Shown: positions 15,139-26,175 of the stretch, piece by piece
How positions within the stretch are numbered: position 1 is the stretch's first letter
Layout: the number at the start of each line of letters is the position of its first letter
Assembly: GCA_024655885.1 (NCBI GenBank)
Contig: JANLFN010000005.1
Location: 75,660 to 116,006, forward strand
Reading direction: 5' to 3'
Length of the DNA stretch: 40,347 nucleotides
From: Eubacteriales bacterium
Lineage (GTDB): Bacteria; Bacillota; Clostridia; Acetivibrionales; JANLFN01
Notes under the pieces: generated by a model
Seen by the model: the letters and a program-made list of their open reading frames with translations, nothing else
Database searches by the model: none
What the model was told of the DNA's origin: nothing
Made by a program: the position numbers and the translations under genes

Positions 15139-17118
15139 ATGGGAGAGTTTAAGATACGATCGGAATATAAACCTTGCGGAGACCAACCCAAGGCGATTGA
15201 AGAATTGAGCAGGGGAATTCTGCGCGGGTATAAGCACCAGACCCTTTTGGGGGTGACAGGTTCGGGCAAGACCTTCACCATGGCCAACGTAATTGAGAGG
15301 GTTCAAAAACCCACGCTGGTCATTGCTCACAACAAGACCCTTGCCGCACAGCTTTGCAGCGAGTTTAAAGAGTTCTTTCCGGATAACGCCGTAGAGTACT
15401 TTGTGAGTTATTATGACTATTACCAGCCGGAAGCCTATATTCCCTCTACAGACACTTATATCGAAAAAGATGCTTCTATAAACGACGAAATAGATAAACT
15501 GAGACACTCGGCCACAGCTGCCTTATTTGAGAGGCGAGACGTCATCATCGTAGCCAGTGTTTCCTGCATATACGGCCTGGGAGATCCGGAGGACTATACC
15601 GACCTGATGATATCCTTAAGGCCGGGAATGCAAAAGGACAGGGACGAGGTAATACGTAAGCTGGTTGATATACAATACGAAAGAAATGAAATTGACTTCA
15701 AGCGCGGAAAATTCAGAGTAAGAGGGGATGTACTGGAGGTGTTCCCTGCAAGCTCCTCTGAAAAGGTGCTTCGAATCGAGTTCTTCGGGGACGAAGTGGA
15801 AAGGATTACGGAGGTGGATTCACTGACGGGGGAAATTACGGGAGTAAGGTCCCATATTGCCATATTTCCGGCTTCCCACTATGCTACCACAAGGGTTAAA
15901 ATGGAAAGAGCGCTGGCAACCATAGAGGTGGAACTGGAGGAACGCTTAAAGGAATTGAAAAGCCAGGGAAAGCTTTTGGAGGCGCAAAGACTTGAGCAGA
16001 GGACCCGGTATGACCTGGAAATGCTGCAGGAGGTGGGTTTTTGCCAGGGAATAGAAAACTACTCCAGGCATATCAGCGGCAGGGAACCGGGGAGTGCTCC
16101 CTTTACTCTCATAGACTATTTCCCCAATGATTTTCTCATGATTATCGATGAATCCCATGTCACTGTTCCCCAGATAGGCGGCATGTATAACGGGGACAGG
16201 GCAAGGAAGGAGTCCCTGGTGGAGTACGGATTCAGGCTCCCTTCGGCTTTTGACAACAGGCCTTTGAGTTTCCAGGAATTTGAGCAAAAGGTTAACCAGG
16301 TCATCTATGTCAGTGCTACACCGGCGCAGTATGAGAGAGATCACTCGGTACAGATTGTGGAGCAGATCATAAGACCCACGGGATTGATTGATCCCGAAAT
16401 TGTTGTCAAACCGGTAAAAGGCCAGATTGATGACCTTATCGGGGAAATAAGCGGGAGAATAAAAAAGAGTCAAAGGGTATTGGTGACAACACTGACCAAG
16501 AAGATGGCCGAAGACTTGACGGAGTATTTGAAGGAGCTGGACTTTAAGGTCAAATACCTCCACTCGGATGTTGAAACCCTTGAACGTATGGAAATCATAA
16601 GGGATTTGAGGCTTGGCGTATTTGATGTGCTGGTGGGGATAAACCTTTTAAGGGAGGGGCTGGACCTGCCCGAGGTATCGCTGGTGGCCATACTGGATGC
16701 GGACAAGGAGGGGTTTCTCCGCTCCGAGACATCGCTGATACAGACCATAGGCAGGGCAGCCAGGAATGTGGAAGGAAAGGTTGTCATGTATGCCGACACA
16801 ATCACCGAATCCATGCGCAGGGCCATAAGCGAGACCAACCGCAGGAGAAAAATACAGATGGAGTATAACAGGGAACATGGAATAACGCCAAGGACCGTAG
16901 AAAAAGGCGTCAGGGACGTCATTGAGGCTACCAGGGTTGCCGAAGAGGATGTCAAGTACTATACCCATAAAGAGGAAATGGACCGGGAGGAAATGCAGAA
17001 GCTGGTCGACAGGTTGACCAAGGAGATGAAGAATGCGGCAGCCGACCTGCAGTTTGAGAGAGCTGCCGAATTGAGGGACAAGATAGTTGAATTAAAAAAG
17101 AAAATACACGTGGATTGA
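15139..17118 (+). CDS. uvrB: Excinuclease ABC subunit B
   Basis: The damage-verifying helicase-like subunit of nucleotide excision repair. At 659 residues it is full length. Walker A is GVTGSGKT (38-45). The beta-hairpin region [20 protein letters not shown], which inserts between DNA strands, lies around 93-112. Helicase motifs DESH and QTIGRAARN follow, and the C-terminal UVR domain that contacts UvrC is at about 620-655 ([20 protein letters not shown]). The ribosome binding site is GAGG, 11 nt before ATG 15139. It is transcribed from an SOS-box promoter, followed 30 bp later by uvrA in the same operon. A short hairpin (GAGAACAG/CTGTTCTC) lies in the leader near 15078. Confidence 0.98.
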   Translation: MGEFKIRSEYKPCGDQPKAIEELSRGILRGYKHQTLLGVTGSGKTFTMANVIERVQKPTLVIAHNKTLAAQLCSEFKEFFPDNAVEYFVSYYDYYQPEAYIPSTDTYIEKDASINDEIDKLRHSATAALFERRDVIIVASVSCIYGLGDPEDYTDLMISLRPGMQKDRDEVIRKLVDIQYERNEIDFKRGKFRVRGDVLEVFPASSSEKVLRIEFFGDEVERITEVDSLTGEITGVRSHIAIFPASHYATTRVKMERALATIEVELEERLKELKSQGKLLEAQRLEQRTRYDLEMLQEVGFCQGIENYSRHISGREPGSAPFTLIDYFPNDFLMIIDESHVTVPQIGGMYNGDRARKESLVEYGFRLPSAFDNRPLSFQEFEQKVNQVIYVSATPAQYERDHSVQIVEQIIRPTGLIDPEIVVKPVKGQIDDLIGEISGRIKKSQRVLVTTLTKKMAEDLTEYLKELDFKVKYLHSDVETLERMEIIRDLRLGVFDVLVGINLLREGLDLPEVSLVAILDADKEGFLRSETSLIQTIGRAARNVEGKVVMYADTITESMRRAISETNRRRKIQMEYNREHGITPRTVEKGVRDVIEATRVAEEDVKYYTHKEEMDREEMQKLVDRLTKEMKNAAADLQFERAAELRDKIVELKKKIHVD

Positions 17119-17148
17119 TAACGAACATTTATGGAGTGAATAACGGAA

Positions 17149-19974
17149 ATGAGAGACAATATTTTGGTTAAAGGGGCCAGAGAACACAATTTAAAGAATA
17201 TAGACATAGAGATACCCAGAAATAAATTTATAGTGATCACGGGCTTAAGCGGCTCAGGGAAATCTTCTCTTGCATTTGACACCATTTACGCGGAAGGGCA
17301 AAGGCGTTACATGGAATCCATTTCTTCATACGCCAGGCAGTTTTTAGGCCAGATGGAGAAGCCTGAGGTTGATTACATAGACGGGCTGTCGCCCGCAATA
17401 TCCATAGACCAGAAGACCACCAGCAAAAATCCGAGATCTACGGTAGGGACGGTAACCGAAATCTATGATTATCTGCGGCTGCTTTATGCAAGGATAGGCA
17501 TTCCCCACTGTCCTAACTGCGGAAAGGAAATTTCACAGCAGACGGTGGACCAGATGGTGGATAAAATCCTGGAGCTTGAGGAGGGTACAAGGATACAGCT
17601 GCTTGCTCCGGTGGTCAGAGGGAGAAAGGGAGAATACCATAAGCTTATTGAAGATGCCAAAAAAAGCGGGTATATCCGTGTCCGGGTGGATGGGGAAGTG
17701 AAGGAAATTGGGGATCCCATTGACCTTGACAAGAACAAAAAGCATACCATTGAAATTGTGGTGGACAGGCTGGTTGTAAAACCGAATATCCATAAGAGGC
17801 TGGCGGATTCCCTGGAAACCGTCCTTCGGTTGAGCGGCGGTATTGCCGTAGTCGATGTGGTGGGAAAGGAAGAAATCATGTTCAGCCAGAATTTCGCCTG
17901 CAGCGACTGCGGAATCAGCATAGAAGAACTGGAGCCGAGGATGTTTTCCTTCAACAATCCCTTTGGCGCCTGTTCCGTTTGCAGCGGTCTCGGTTATCTC
18001 CAGAAGATGGACCCTGACCTGGTGATACCCGACCGCTCAAAATCCCTGGCAGAAGGCGCCATCCATGTGGCGGGATGGAACACCGACAGCCAGGACAGCT
18101 ATAGCCGGATGTACATTAACGCCCTTGCCAAGCACTACAACTTCAGCCTGGATACACCTGTGAACCAGCTTCCATCCCACATACAGGACATCCTTTTATA
18201 TGGAACGAAGGGGGAGAAGATCAGGGTTGCTTATGACAGGGAGTATGGAAGCGGGTCCTTTATGTCCGCTTTTGAAGGGATTATTAACATCATGGAAAGA
18301 CGGTATAAGGAAACCCAATCCGAAAGTATGAAGCAGTACTATGAAGAGTACATGAGCAGAACCCCATGCCCTGAATGCAGGGGTGCGAGATTGAGAAAAG
18401 AAAGCCTTGCCGTTACCGTAGGAGGTAAAAATATCTATGAAATAAGCGGCATGTCGGTTGCAGACCTCAAGAATTTTTTCCTTAACATAGAACTGGGGGA
18501 GCGCCATAAGCTGATTGCGCACCAGATACTCAAGGAAATAAACGCACGGGTGGGATTCCTTGTGGATGTGGGGCTGGACTACCTTACGCTGTCCAGAGCA
18601 TCGGGGACCCTCTCGGGAGGCGAGGCACAGAGGATAAGGCTGGCTACCCAGATCGGCTCGGGACTTATGGGGGTGCTGTATATCCTGGATGAGCCCAGCA
18701 TCGGGCTGCACCAGAGAGATAACGAAAAGCTTTTAAAGACTTTGAAAAGGCTGAGGGATTTGGGAAATACCCTGATTGTGGTAGAGCATGATGAAGATAC
18801 CATGTATGCCGCGGACTACATCATCGATATGGGACCGGGAGCGGGAGATCACGGGGGAAAGGTGATTGCCCAGGGAACGGTGGATGCCATTAAAAAAAAT
18901 CCCGAATCCATCACAGGCATGTATTTAAGTGGAAGAAAGCGCATAGAAATTCCAAGGAAGAGGCGTGAGCCCAACGGGAAATGGATTGAGGTGGTAGGCG
19001 CAAGGGAGAACAATCTTAAGAATATCAACGTGCGTATTCCCCTGGGGGTGTTTACCTGTATCACGGGAGTTTCGGGGTCGGGCAAAAGCTCTCTGGTCAA
19101 CGAGATATTATACAAAAAGCTGGCTCTTGAACTGAACAGGGCTAAAACAAAGCCCGGCGAGCATGACTGTATTAAAGGGCTTGAATACCTTGACAAAGTG
19201 ATCAATATAGACCAGTCGCCTATCGGAAGGACCCCCCGCTCCAATCCTGCTACGTATACGGGGGTATTCGACCTTATCCGGGAGGTCTATGCAAATACGA
19301 CGGAAGCTAAAATGAGAGGTTATAAATCCGGACGTTTCAGTTTTAATGTAAAAGGCGGTCGGTGCGAAGCCTGCGGCGGCGACGGAATAATAAAGATTGA
19401 GATGCACTTCCTGCCCGACATCTATGTGCCCTGTGAGGTCTGCAAAGGGAAGAGGTACAACAGGGAAACGCTGGAGGTGAAGTATAAGGGGAGAAGTATT
19501 GCCGACGTTCTTGATATGACGGTGGAGGATGCTCTTGAGTTCTTTAAAAATATACCGAGAATACAGAACAAGATGCAAACCCTTTATGATGTGGGGCTTG
19601 GCTATATAAAAGTGGGGCAGCCCTCTACAACCCTTTCCGGCGGTGAGGCGCAGAGGGTTAAACTGGCCACCGAGCTTTCAAAGAGGAGCACCGGCAAAAC
19701 CTTATATATTCTGGATGAACCCACCACAGGCCTTCACGTGGCCGATGTGCACAAGCTCATTGAAATACTCCAGCGGCTTACGGATGCAGGAAATAGTATT
19801 GTTGTCATAGAGCACAACCTGGATGTCATAAAGACATGCGATTATATTATAGACCTTGGCCCCGAAGGGGGACATAAGGGCGGATATATTGTGGCAGAGG
19901 GCAGTCCCGAGGAAATAGCGGAGTTTGAACAATCGCACACCGGCCGGTTTTTAAAGAAAATACTGAAAAAATAG
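17149..19974 (+). CDS. uvrA: Excinuclease ABC subunit A
   Basis: The damage-recognition ATPase of nucleotide excision repair, 941 residues and full length. It has two ABC-type ATPase modules: the first Walker A is GLSGSGKSS (about 31-39), the second GVSGSGKSS (about 641-649), with signature motifs [12 protein letters not shown] and [12 protein letters not shown]. Zinc-binding CxxC pairs are visible (CPNCGK; CSDCG with CSVCSG; CEACGG with CEVCKG). It lies 30 bp after uvrB and shares its SOS promoter. The stop at 19974 is followed by about 350 bp of spacer, and I see no strong terminator directly after it. Confidence 0.98.
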   Translation: MRDNILVKGAREHNLKNIDIEIPRNKFIVITGLSGSGKSSLAFDTIYAEGQRRYMESISSYARQFLGQMEKPEVDYIDGLSPAISIDQKTTSKNPRSTVGTVTEIYDYLRLLYARIGIPHCPNCGKEISQQTVDQMVDKILELEEGTRIQLLAPVVRGRKGEYHKLIEDAKKSGYIRVRVDGEVKEIGDPIDLDKNKKHTIEIVVDRLVVKPNIHKRLADSLETVLRLSGGIAVVDVVGKEEIMFSQNFACSDCGISIEELEPRMFSFNNPFGACSVCSGLGYLQKMDPDLVIPDRSKSLAEGAIHVAGWNTDSQDSYSRMYINALAKHYNFSLDTPVNQLPSHIQDILLYGTKGEKIRVAYDREYGSGSFMSAFEGIINIMERRYKETQSESMKQYYEEYMSRTPCPECRGARLRKESLAVTVGGKNIYEISGMSVADLKNFFLNIELGERHKLIAHQILKEINARVGFLVDVGLDYLTLSRASGTLSGGEAQRIRLATQIGSGLMGVLYILDEPSIGLHQRDNEKLLKTLKRLRDLGNTLIVVEHDEDTMYAADYIIDMGPGAGDHGGKVIAQGTVDAIKKNPESITGMYLSGRKRIEIPRKRREPNGKWIEVVGARENNLKNINVRIPLGVFTCITGVSGSGKSSLVNEILYKKLALELNRAKTKPGEHDCIKGLEYLDKVINIDQSPIGRTPRSNPATYTGVFDLIREVYANTTEAKMRGYKSGRFSFNVKGGRCEACGGDGIIKIEMHFLPDIYVPCEVCKGKRYNRETLEVKYKGRSIADVLDMTVEDALEFFKNIPRIQNKMQTLYDVGLGYIKVGQPSTTLSGGEAQRVKLATELSKRSTGKTLYILDEPTTGLHVADVHKLIEILQRLTDAGNSIVVIEHNLDVIKTCDYIIDLGPEGGHKGGYIVAEGSPEEIAEFEQSHTGRFLKKILKK

Positions 19975-20328
19975 AAGGCTTTGCGGCTTTCTTCCATAGT
20001 GCGATGTCTGTATATACGGGCGGTCATTGCATTCAGAAAAACCTTTGCCGCTTCCGCCAGCAATAGCTACATGGACTATTCTACAGGTATCTTCATTTAG
20101 ACCGAGTTAAATTTATTATTTAATACGGATGCATTTGTAGCAGGCCCGGTGGATATTAGACCTGGAGTATATTGTATGCTATACTGATATAAACAGATGT
20201 AGTGTGGAGCAGAATATAATTTTCGGGACATTTTAAATACACCGGTATATATTGAAATATATTATATTAATAAGAGGAAGTAAATTATTCAAGACGGATA
20301 TGCAGTATCGGATGGGAGTGATTGAGTG
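19975..20328. other. Intergenic region upstream of clpE
   Basis: About 350 bp. A possible promoter for the downstream gene is TTAGAC (20156-20161), 18 bp, then extended -10 TGCTATACT (20177-20185). I looked for the CtsR operator (tandem GGTCAAA) expected in front of clpE/clpC genes and did not find it. No small gene is convincing. Confidence 0.45.
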
Positions 20329-22650
20329 ATGATGTGCTCTATTTGTAAGGAAAATGTAGCTGTAGTTTTTATAACCAAGATCATAGATGGAAAGCAAACA
20401 CAGGAAGGATTGTGCCTGTCCTGTGCCAAAAAGCAGGGAATACAGCCTATAAACCAGCTTCTCGAGCAGACGGGAATATCGGAAGAGGAAATTGACAATA
20501 TAAATAAACAGGTAGGGGATTTATTCGAAAACATCGATATGAGCGGCGTCAACAGTGCTCCTGGCGATCAGGGACCTATTAGTCCCGGCAACCCGTTTTT
20601 CAATTTTATCAATAAGGCTTTTTCAAAGAATGAGGACACCGGCGATAACTCCAAGGATTTTCTGAAAGAGGCCCAGGAGGATAAGGATAAGGAGGGCAAG
20701 AACAGTACCCGTACAAAAACCCAGGAAAAAAAGAATGTAAAGAAAAAGAAATTCCTGGATATGTATGGCACCAACCTGACCGACAGGGCCAAGGAAGGAA
20801 AACTGGACAAGGTCATCGGAAGACACAGGGAAATTGACCGTGTAATACAGATTTTAAACAGGAGGACAAAGAACAACCCTGTTTTAATCGGTGAACCTGG
20901 TGTGGGAAAAACTGCCATTGCGGAAGGCCTGGCGGTAAGAATTACTGAAAGGCAGGTGCCGGCCAAGCTTTTCAATGCCGAGGTCTATCTGCTGGATATG
21001 GCGGGACTGGTCGCAGGCACCCAATTCAGGGGGCAGTTTGAGAGCCGCATGAAGGGTGTGATTGAGGAGGCAAAGTCTCTGGGAAATATTATACTGGTCA
21101 TCGACGAGCTCCACAATATCATGGGAGCCGGCGAGGCTGAAGGTGCAATGAATGCGGCCAATATTTTAAAGCCCGCATTGTCCAGAGGTGAAATACAGGT
21201 TATTGGTGCGACTACACTGAATGAGTACAGGAAGAACATAGAGAAGGATGCGGCGCTGGAAAGAAGGTTTCAGCCCGTCCTGGTTGAAGAACCGTCGGTG
21301 GAGGAGACCATAGAGATTTTAAGGGGTATAAAGCACTATTACGAGGATTACCATAAGGTTAAGATATCTGAAGAAGTTTTAAAAGCGGCGGTCATCTTTT
21401 CTGAAAGGTATATTACAGACCGGTTTTTACCTGACAAGGCTATTGATATCATCGATGAGGCCGGTTCCAGGGCCAACCTTAAAAACGTGGGACTGGTGGA
21501 GCTGGAAGCTCTCAAGGACGAACTCAAGAAGGTCCAGGAGGAAAAGGAAAATGCCGTTTCAGCCGATTCCATCGAGGATTACCAGAAGGCAGCAGACCTG
21601 AAGGTCCGGGAATGCAAGCTGATGGAAAAGATAAGGGATATTGAGGCCAAAAACAAGGATGTTGAAATTACGGTGGAAGATGTGGCCTTTGTCATAGAGT
21701 CCTGGACCAAAATTCCGGTGCAAAGGCTTACCGAAATCGAGACCGAAAAACTGCTTAACCTTGAAGAGAGGCTTCATAAGAGGGTCATAGGGCAAAATGA
21801 AGCGGTGAAAAGCGTTTCAAAGGCTATACGGCGCAACAGGGCAGGCTTCAGAAAAAAGAAAAAGCCGTCTTCCTTTATATTTATAGGACCTACGGGTGTG
21901 GGCAAGACGGAACTGGTAAGAGCACTGGCCTGTGAACTGTTTGAGAGCGAGGAAGCCCTTATAAGGCTGGATATGTCCGAATATATGGAAAAGCACACGG
22001 TGTCAAAGCTTATTGGGGCACCTCCGGGTTATATAGGCTATGACGACGGGGGACAGCTGACCGAAAAAATCAGGCGGAGGCCCTATTCCGTCATACTCCT
22101 GGATGAGATTGAAAAGGCCCACCCGGATATATTCAACATGCTGCTGCAAATTCTTGAAGACGGAAGGCTGACGGACAGCCACGGCAGGACCGTCAATTTT
22201 GAGAATACGGTGATCATCATGACGTCCAATGCGGGCACCAATTTTAAATCCAATGGTATAGGCTTTTCAAACGACGGTTATAAAACGCTTCATAATAAAG
22301 TCACCGAGGTTTTGAAGGAAACCTTCAGGCCCGAATTCCTGAACAGGATCGACGAGATCATCCTGTTCACCGAGTTAAGCAGGGAGGAGCTGAAGCAAAT
22401 CATAGACCTTATGCTGAAGGAGGTCAGGGCGGATGTGGAGGCCAAGGGAATGACCCTAACAGTGACCGAAGCGGCAAAGGAATTCCTGCTGGAAAAGGGC
22501 TATGATGCCAAGTATGGCGCAAGGCCGCTGAGAAGGACCATCCAGAAATACATTGAGGATGAGCTGTCTGAGCTGTACCTGAAAGGCGGCATCAAGCCGG
22601 GGCATAATGTGACGGTGAACTGCGAAGAAGGGAATATGGTAATAAAATAG
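20329..22650 (+). CDS. clpE: ClpE-type AAA+ unfoldase with N-terminal zinc finger
   Basis: A 773-residue Hsp100 ATPase that unfolds proteins for the ClpP protease. In place of the ClpC N-domain it has a zinc finger, C3-C6 and C29-C32 (MMCSICK, LCLSCAKK), then a long charged linker (about 70-142) and two AAA+ modules. Walker A motifs are GEPGVGKT (about 188-195) and GPTGVGKT, each with a DE Walker B. A UVR/M-type coiled insert lies around 430. The IGF tripeptide in NGIGFSND is the ClpP-docking loop. The finger plus double AAA+ layout is that of ClpE. The start could be GTG 20326 or ATG 20329 or 20332, all behind GGGAG at 20314. I take 20329. Confidence 0.88.
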   Translation: MMCSICKENVAVVFITKIIDGKQTQEGLCLSCAKKQGIQPINQLLEQTGISEEEIDNINKQVGDLFENIDMSGVNSAPGDQGPISPGNPFFNFINKAFSKNEDTGDNSKDFLKEAQEDKDKEGKNSTRTKTQEKKNVKKKKFLDMYGTNLTDRAKEGKLDKVIGRHREIDRVIQILNRRTKNNPVLIGEPGVGKTAIAEGLAVRITERQVPAKLFNAEVYLLDMAGLVAGTQFRGQFESRMKGVIEEAKSLGNIILVIDELHNIMGAGEAEGAMNAANILKPALSRGEIQVIGATTLNEYRKNIEKDAALERRFQPVLVEEPSVEETIEILRGIKHYYEDYHKVKISEEVLKAAVIFSERYITDRFLPDKAIDIIDEAGSRANLKNVGLVELEALKDELKKVQEEKENAVSADSIEDYQKAADLKVRECKLMEKIRDIEAKNKDVEITVEDVAFVIESWTKIPVQRLTEIETEKLLNLEERLHKRVIGQNEAVKSVSKAIRRNRAGFRKKKKPSSFIFIGPTGVGKTELVRALACELFESEEALIRLDMSEYMEKHTVSKLIGAPPGYIGYDDGGQLTEKIRRRPYSVILLDEIEKAHPDIFNMLLQILEDGRLTDSHGRTVNFENTVIIMTSNAGTNFKSNGIGFSNDGYKTLHNKVTEVLKETFRPEFLNRIDEIILFTELSREELKQIIDLMLKEVRADVEAKGMTLTVTEAAKEFLLEKGYDAKYGARPLRRTIQKYIEDELSELYLKGGIKPGHNVTVNCEEGNMVIK

Positions 22651-22661
22651 AAGCAATACGT

Positions 22662-22689
22662 AACCAGAGGAGCTGCGGTTCCCCTGGTT
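22662..22689. terminator. Hairpin between convergent clpE and phoR
   Basis: AACCAGAGG (22662-22670) pairs with CCCCTGGTT (22681-22689) with one mismatch, sitting between the two stop codons. It probably ends both transcripts. The T-run is weak on both sides. Confidence 0.5.
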
Positions 22690-24476
22690 TATGCCGGAAG
22701 CTGGATGATAAACTCGGTTCCTTTCCCCAGCTCGCTGCTGACCTTGATATCCCCGTTGTATAGGTTTACAATGTGCTTTACGATGGAGAGGCCCAGGCCG
22801 GTTCCTCCCATGCTCCTGGACCTGCCCTTGTCGACCCTGTAGAAGCGTTCAAAAATCCTGGGGAGATGTTCGGGGGCTATCCCTATGCCGGTGTCTTTTA
22901 CGGATATGCTCACCTTGCCTTCCCCTTTAAAAGCCTTTATGGTTACGCTGCCGTTCTCGGTATTATACTTTATGCCGTTGTCAATGAGGTTGATGAACAT
23001 CTGCTTTATGCGGTCCCTGTTTGCGTTGATTTCAATACTTCCGTCACTTTCATCAATAAGCCGGACCCCCTTTTTCTCCGCAACGCCCTCCAGGATGGAT
23101 ATGGTCTCCGCAATGATGGATTTTAAATTATAGGTCCCAATGTTGGAGTCTTTTTGCTTCGATTCAATCTCAGAGAGCTGCAGTATATCGTTAATCAGCA
23201 TATACAGCCTTTCCGCCTCAATATCTATGATTTCAAGGAATTTTTCAGACACTTCCCTGTCATGGATGGCTCCGCTCCTTAAAGTCTCTATAAAACCGCG
23301 GATGGATGTCAGCGGCGTTTTTAATTCATGGGTTACATTGGAAACGAACTCGGTTCTTATCTGCTCAAGCTTCCTTATATTGGTAATATCCTGGATTACG
23401 GCTATGCCCCCAGAATTAAGATTCGACGCGCTGTTTGACTTGATAGGGCTGGTGTAAATCCTCAGCACCCTGTTTTTCGGAGAGCTCACGGTGATTTCCT
23501 TTAAAAGGGAGGCGTTCCCCTCTACTGTTTCCTTTAGGAAGCGGTTTATCTGGTGGTTTCTCACAAGCTCCAGAATGTTGATGCCCACGGTGCCGGGGCC
23601 GTGCTTTATACCGAAGATTTCAGCTGCGATGGAATTGATGAGCAGGGTTTTGTAGCTGTTATCCACGGCGATAATTCCACTGGTCATGCTGTTTATGATG
23701 GAATCAAACTTAATATTTTTATCCGTCATTTCTGATACAATTTTTTCCAGACGAGATGCCATATTATTAAAAGAGTCGGCCAGCTGGCCCAGTTCATCCT
23801 TGGATTTTACATTCACCCTTTTAGAATAGTTGCCCAGTGAAATCTCCCGCGAAACATGGATCAATTCATTAATGGGTTTTGTAATGTCTGAGGAGAATTT
23901 CAGCGCCAGCAGTACGGTCAGCATGAACCCGGCAAGAATGCCGATTACAGTGTAGTTCCAAATTTCCTGCCCGATTTTTTGCAGCTGCATCAAAGGCATG
24001 GCCACCCTTATGATCACCCGGGCCGATTCCATGGGAAGGGCCACATAGAGATATTGTACGTTCAAGGTTTTACTGGTTCGGATGTCCTTTCCCACCTTGC
24101 CCTGTAAAGCCTCCTGGATTTCCTTGCGCGTCAGGTGGTTTTCCATGCTCTGATAGCTGGTTTCGGACTCACCCAGCACTTTTCCGTCGAAATCGATAAA
24201 TGTAACCCTTGAATACTCTTTGCCGGCAGCAGTACCGGCGGAGGAAGACTGGTTTAACACCTTTGCGTATTTTGAGGCCGCATCGTTGAAGTCCACCTTT
24301 TTGCCTTGGGACAGGTCTTCGGCGATTTGATGCTGGATCATCCTTGCGGTGTTTTCCAGCTTTTCATTGACTTCCTGCTTATAAAATTTTTGCGCCAGCT
24401 GTGAGGTAAAATAGCCGGTGATGGAAATACCTATGATCACCAACAGGATGTAGTGTAAAAAAATTTTTCTCCTCAT
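22689..24476 (-). CDS. phoR: PhoR-type sensor histidine kinase
   Basis: A 595-residue membrane kinase with transmembrane segments at about 8-26 and 174-194 flanking an extracytoplasmic sensor domain. Then come HAMP (195-247), PAS (255-365), HisKA with the phospho-accepting His383 in VTHELKTPLTS, and a HATPase domain with NLIDNGIKYN, DTGIGIAPEHL and GGTGLGLSIVK. It is last in the pstB-phoU-phoB-phoR operon and 48 bp after phoB, so it is the phosphate-starvation kinase that signals to PhoB together with PhoU and the Pst transporter. GGAGG lies 13 nt before ATG 24476, a wide spacing. Confidence 0.92.
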   Translation of the reverse strand: MRRKIFLHYILLVIIGISITGYFTSQLAQKFYKQEVNEKLENTARMIQHQIAEDLSQGKKVDFNDAASKYAKVLNQSSSAGTAAGKEYSRVTFIDFDGKVLGESETSYQSMENHLTRKEIQEALQGKVGKDIRTSKTLNVQYLYVALPMESARVIIRVAMPLMQLQKIGQEIWNYTVIGILAGFMLTVLLALKFSSDITKPINELIHVSREISLGNYSKRVNVKSKDELGQLADSFNNMASRLEKIVSEMTDKNIKFDSIINSMTSGIIAVDNSYKTLLINSIAAEIFGIKHGPGTVGINILELVRNHQINRFLKETVEGNASLLKEITVSSPKNRVLRIYTSPIKSNSASNLNSGGIAVIQDITNIRKLEQIRTEFVSNVTHELKTPLTSIRGFIETLRSGAIHDREVSEKFLEIIDIEAERLYMLINDILQLSEIESKQKDSNIGTYNLKSIIAETISILEGVAEKKGVRLIDESDGSIEINANRDRIKQMFINLIDNGIKYNTENGSVTIKAFKGEGKVSISVKDTGIGIAPEHLPRIFERFYRVDKGRSRSMGGTGLGLSIVKHIVNLYNGDIKVSSELGKGTEFIIQLPA

Positions 24477-24524
24477 GTTGAAAGTTTAACCTCCAAGGGA
24501 TACCCCATAAGGTCTGGCGGCAGA

Positions 24525-25232
24525 TTATTTTGATATCTTATCGTTAAACTTGTATCCTATTCCTCTGATGGTTTCTATATATGCGGGGTTGCCGTCATCC
24601 TCCTCGATTTTTTGCCTCAGATACCTTATGTGGACATCCACAGTTCTTGTTTCTCCATAGTAATCGAAGCCCCAGATTTTTTCAAGCAGCATTTCCCTTG
24701 AAAGTACCTTGCCTTTGTTTAAAATCAGGAGCTTGAGCAGCTCAAACTCCTTCAAGGGCATTTCAATGAGTTTGTCTCCCTTGTAGACCTCACGTCTGGA
24801 GCAGTCTATGGTGATATCGTCAAATTTGATTATTTCCGATTCCACCGCTGTAGCGGTATTGACCCTCCTGAAGATGGCTTTCACCCGCGCCATTAATTCA
24901 CGGACGCTGAAGGGCTTGGTGATGTAATCGTCAGCTCCCAGCTCCAGGCCTAGCACCTTGTCGAACTCCTCGCTTTTTGCCGTCAGCATGATGATGGGGA
25001 TATTCCTGGTCCGCGCATTCTCCCGTAGCTGGCGGCAAACTTCCAGGCCATCCATTCCGGGCAGCATGATATCCAGAATAAACAGGTCGGGGATGGAGTT
25101 TTTACATTCATTTAAAAGGCTTTCGCCGCTTTCAAACGTCAAGACCCTGTAGCCGCCGGACTCAAGGTTGTATTTTATCAACTGCTGGATGTGTATCTCA
25201 TCCTCCACGGTGTAAATTAACTCTTTGGACAT
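24525..25232 (-). CDS. phoB: PhoB/PhoP-type response regulator
   Basis: A 235-residue OmpR-family regulator. The receiver domain (1-118) has the phospho-acceptor Asp54 (LFILDIMLPGMDG), an acidic pair near residues 10-11 (VEDE) and Lys in ITKPF. The winged-helix domain (about 135-230) ends with TVDVHIRYLRQKIEEDDGNP and IRGIGYKF. GGGAGGG lies 8 nt before ATG 25232. It is cotranscribed with phoU upstream and phoR downstream. Its likely targets include the TTAACA direct-repeat arrays between pstB and pstS in this window, whose 11-bp spacing is that of Bacillus PhoP boxes. In Bacillus this protein would be called phoP. Confidence 0.93.
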   Translation of the reverse strand: MSKELIYTVEDEIHIQQLIKYNLESGGYRVLTFESGESLLNECKNSIPDLFILDIMLPGMDGLEVCRQLRENARTRNIPIIMLTAKSEEFDKVLGLELGADDYITKPFSVRELMARVKAIFRRVNTATAVESEIIKFDDITIDCSRREVYKGDKLIEMPLKEFELLKLLILNKGKVLSREMLLEKIWGFDYYGETRTVDVHIRYLRQKIEEDDGNPAYIETIRGIGYKFNDKISK

Positions 25233-25326
25233 AATTGATTCCCTCCCAATAAGTATGGGGCAGAACAGGCTGTCGGTAAAAGGTATCTGTAGAATACTTT
25301 ACACCATATTCAATCCCTTTGGAAGG

Positions 25327-26040
25327 CTATTTCTTATTGTCGTCCACAAAGGGATTGTTCACCCTGTCATCTTTGTACACATGCCTGGCAAGGTGGTCGT
25401 GTTCGCCCGTAACATTGTAAACAACCCACTCGCAGATATTGGTGGCATGGTCCCCCATTCTTTCAAGATATTTTGCGATAAACATGAAATTAATGACCTG
25501 TTCGGTAGCCTGGGGGTCGTTTTTTACTATATTGATCAGCTCAAGCACGATTTTTGAAAACAAGTCGTCCACGGCGTCGTCGCTGTCGCAGACCTCCCGG
25601 GCAAGAGCGATATCCTGCTTTACATAGGCGTCAATAGACTTTTTCACCATTTGCTTTGCCAATTCCGCCATCCTGGGTATGTCGATGAGGGGCTTTATAT
25701 ATTTCTCATTGGCCATTCCGATGGTAATTTCCGCGATATCCGCCGAATGGTCCGCGATCCGCTCCATATCGGTAATAATTTTCAGGGCGGTGCTGATGGT
25801 CCTTAAATCCTTGGCGAGAGGCTGCTGTCTGGCGATAAGGTTCAAACACTTTTTTTCTATTCTCTTTTCCATTTCATCAATAATATCTTCATTGCGGAAG
25901 ATATCCCTGGCCAGCTCCACATCCTGGTTTTTCAGCGCAGCAATGGTGTTGTCGATGGATTCTTCAACCATGCTTCCCATTTTTATAAGCTCAAAATGCA
26001 GGTCTTCAAGCTCTTTATCAAAATAATGCCTTGTAACCAT
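25327..26040 (-). CDS. phoU: Phosphate signalling protein PhoU
   Basis: A 237-residue all-helical protein made of two PhoU repeats. Each has the metal-contacting pattern: ALKIITDMERIADHSADIAE in the first and FIAKYLERMGDHATNICEW in the second. It links the Pst transporter to the PhoR kinase and damps phosphate-starvation signalling when phosphate is plentiful. I take ATG 26040 because GGAG lies 8 nt upstream. An in-frame GTG at 26049 overlaps that site. It sits between pstB (135 bp upstream, with an inverted repeat between) and phoB. Confidence 0.95.
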   Translation of the reverse strand: MVTRHYFDKELEDLHFELIKMGSMVEESIDNTIAALKNQDVELARDIFRNEDIIDEMEKRIEKKCLNLIARQQPLAKDLRTISTALKIITDMERIADHSADIAEITIGMANEKYIKPLIDIPRMAELAKQMVKKSIDAYVKQDIALAREVCDSDDAVDDLFSKIVLELINIVKNDPQATEQVINFMFIAKYLERMGDHATNICEWVVYNVTGEHDHLARHVYKDDRVNNPFVDDNKK

Positions 26041-26086
26041 AGATTTCACTCCGTATCTTATAAGTTTTTATGGTTTAGAGTTTATT

Positions 26087-26140
26087 GTTTAACGTTTATA
26101 AAGAATGCACTCCTTTTATTTTAAGCATTAAACGTTAAAC
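26087..26140. repeat. 12-bp inverted repeat between pstB and phoU
   Basis: GTTTAACGTTTA (26087-26098) and its exact reverse complement TAAACGTTAAAC (26129-26140) flank 30 bp. It lies in the pstB-phoU spacer. The transcript could form an AT-rich stem-loop that tunes phoU-phoBR expression relative to pstB, or the sites could bind a dimeric protein. Confidence 0.5.
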
Positions 26141-26175
26141 CGCCTTTACAGCCGTTAAACTGCTTTGAACAACTG

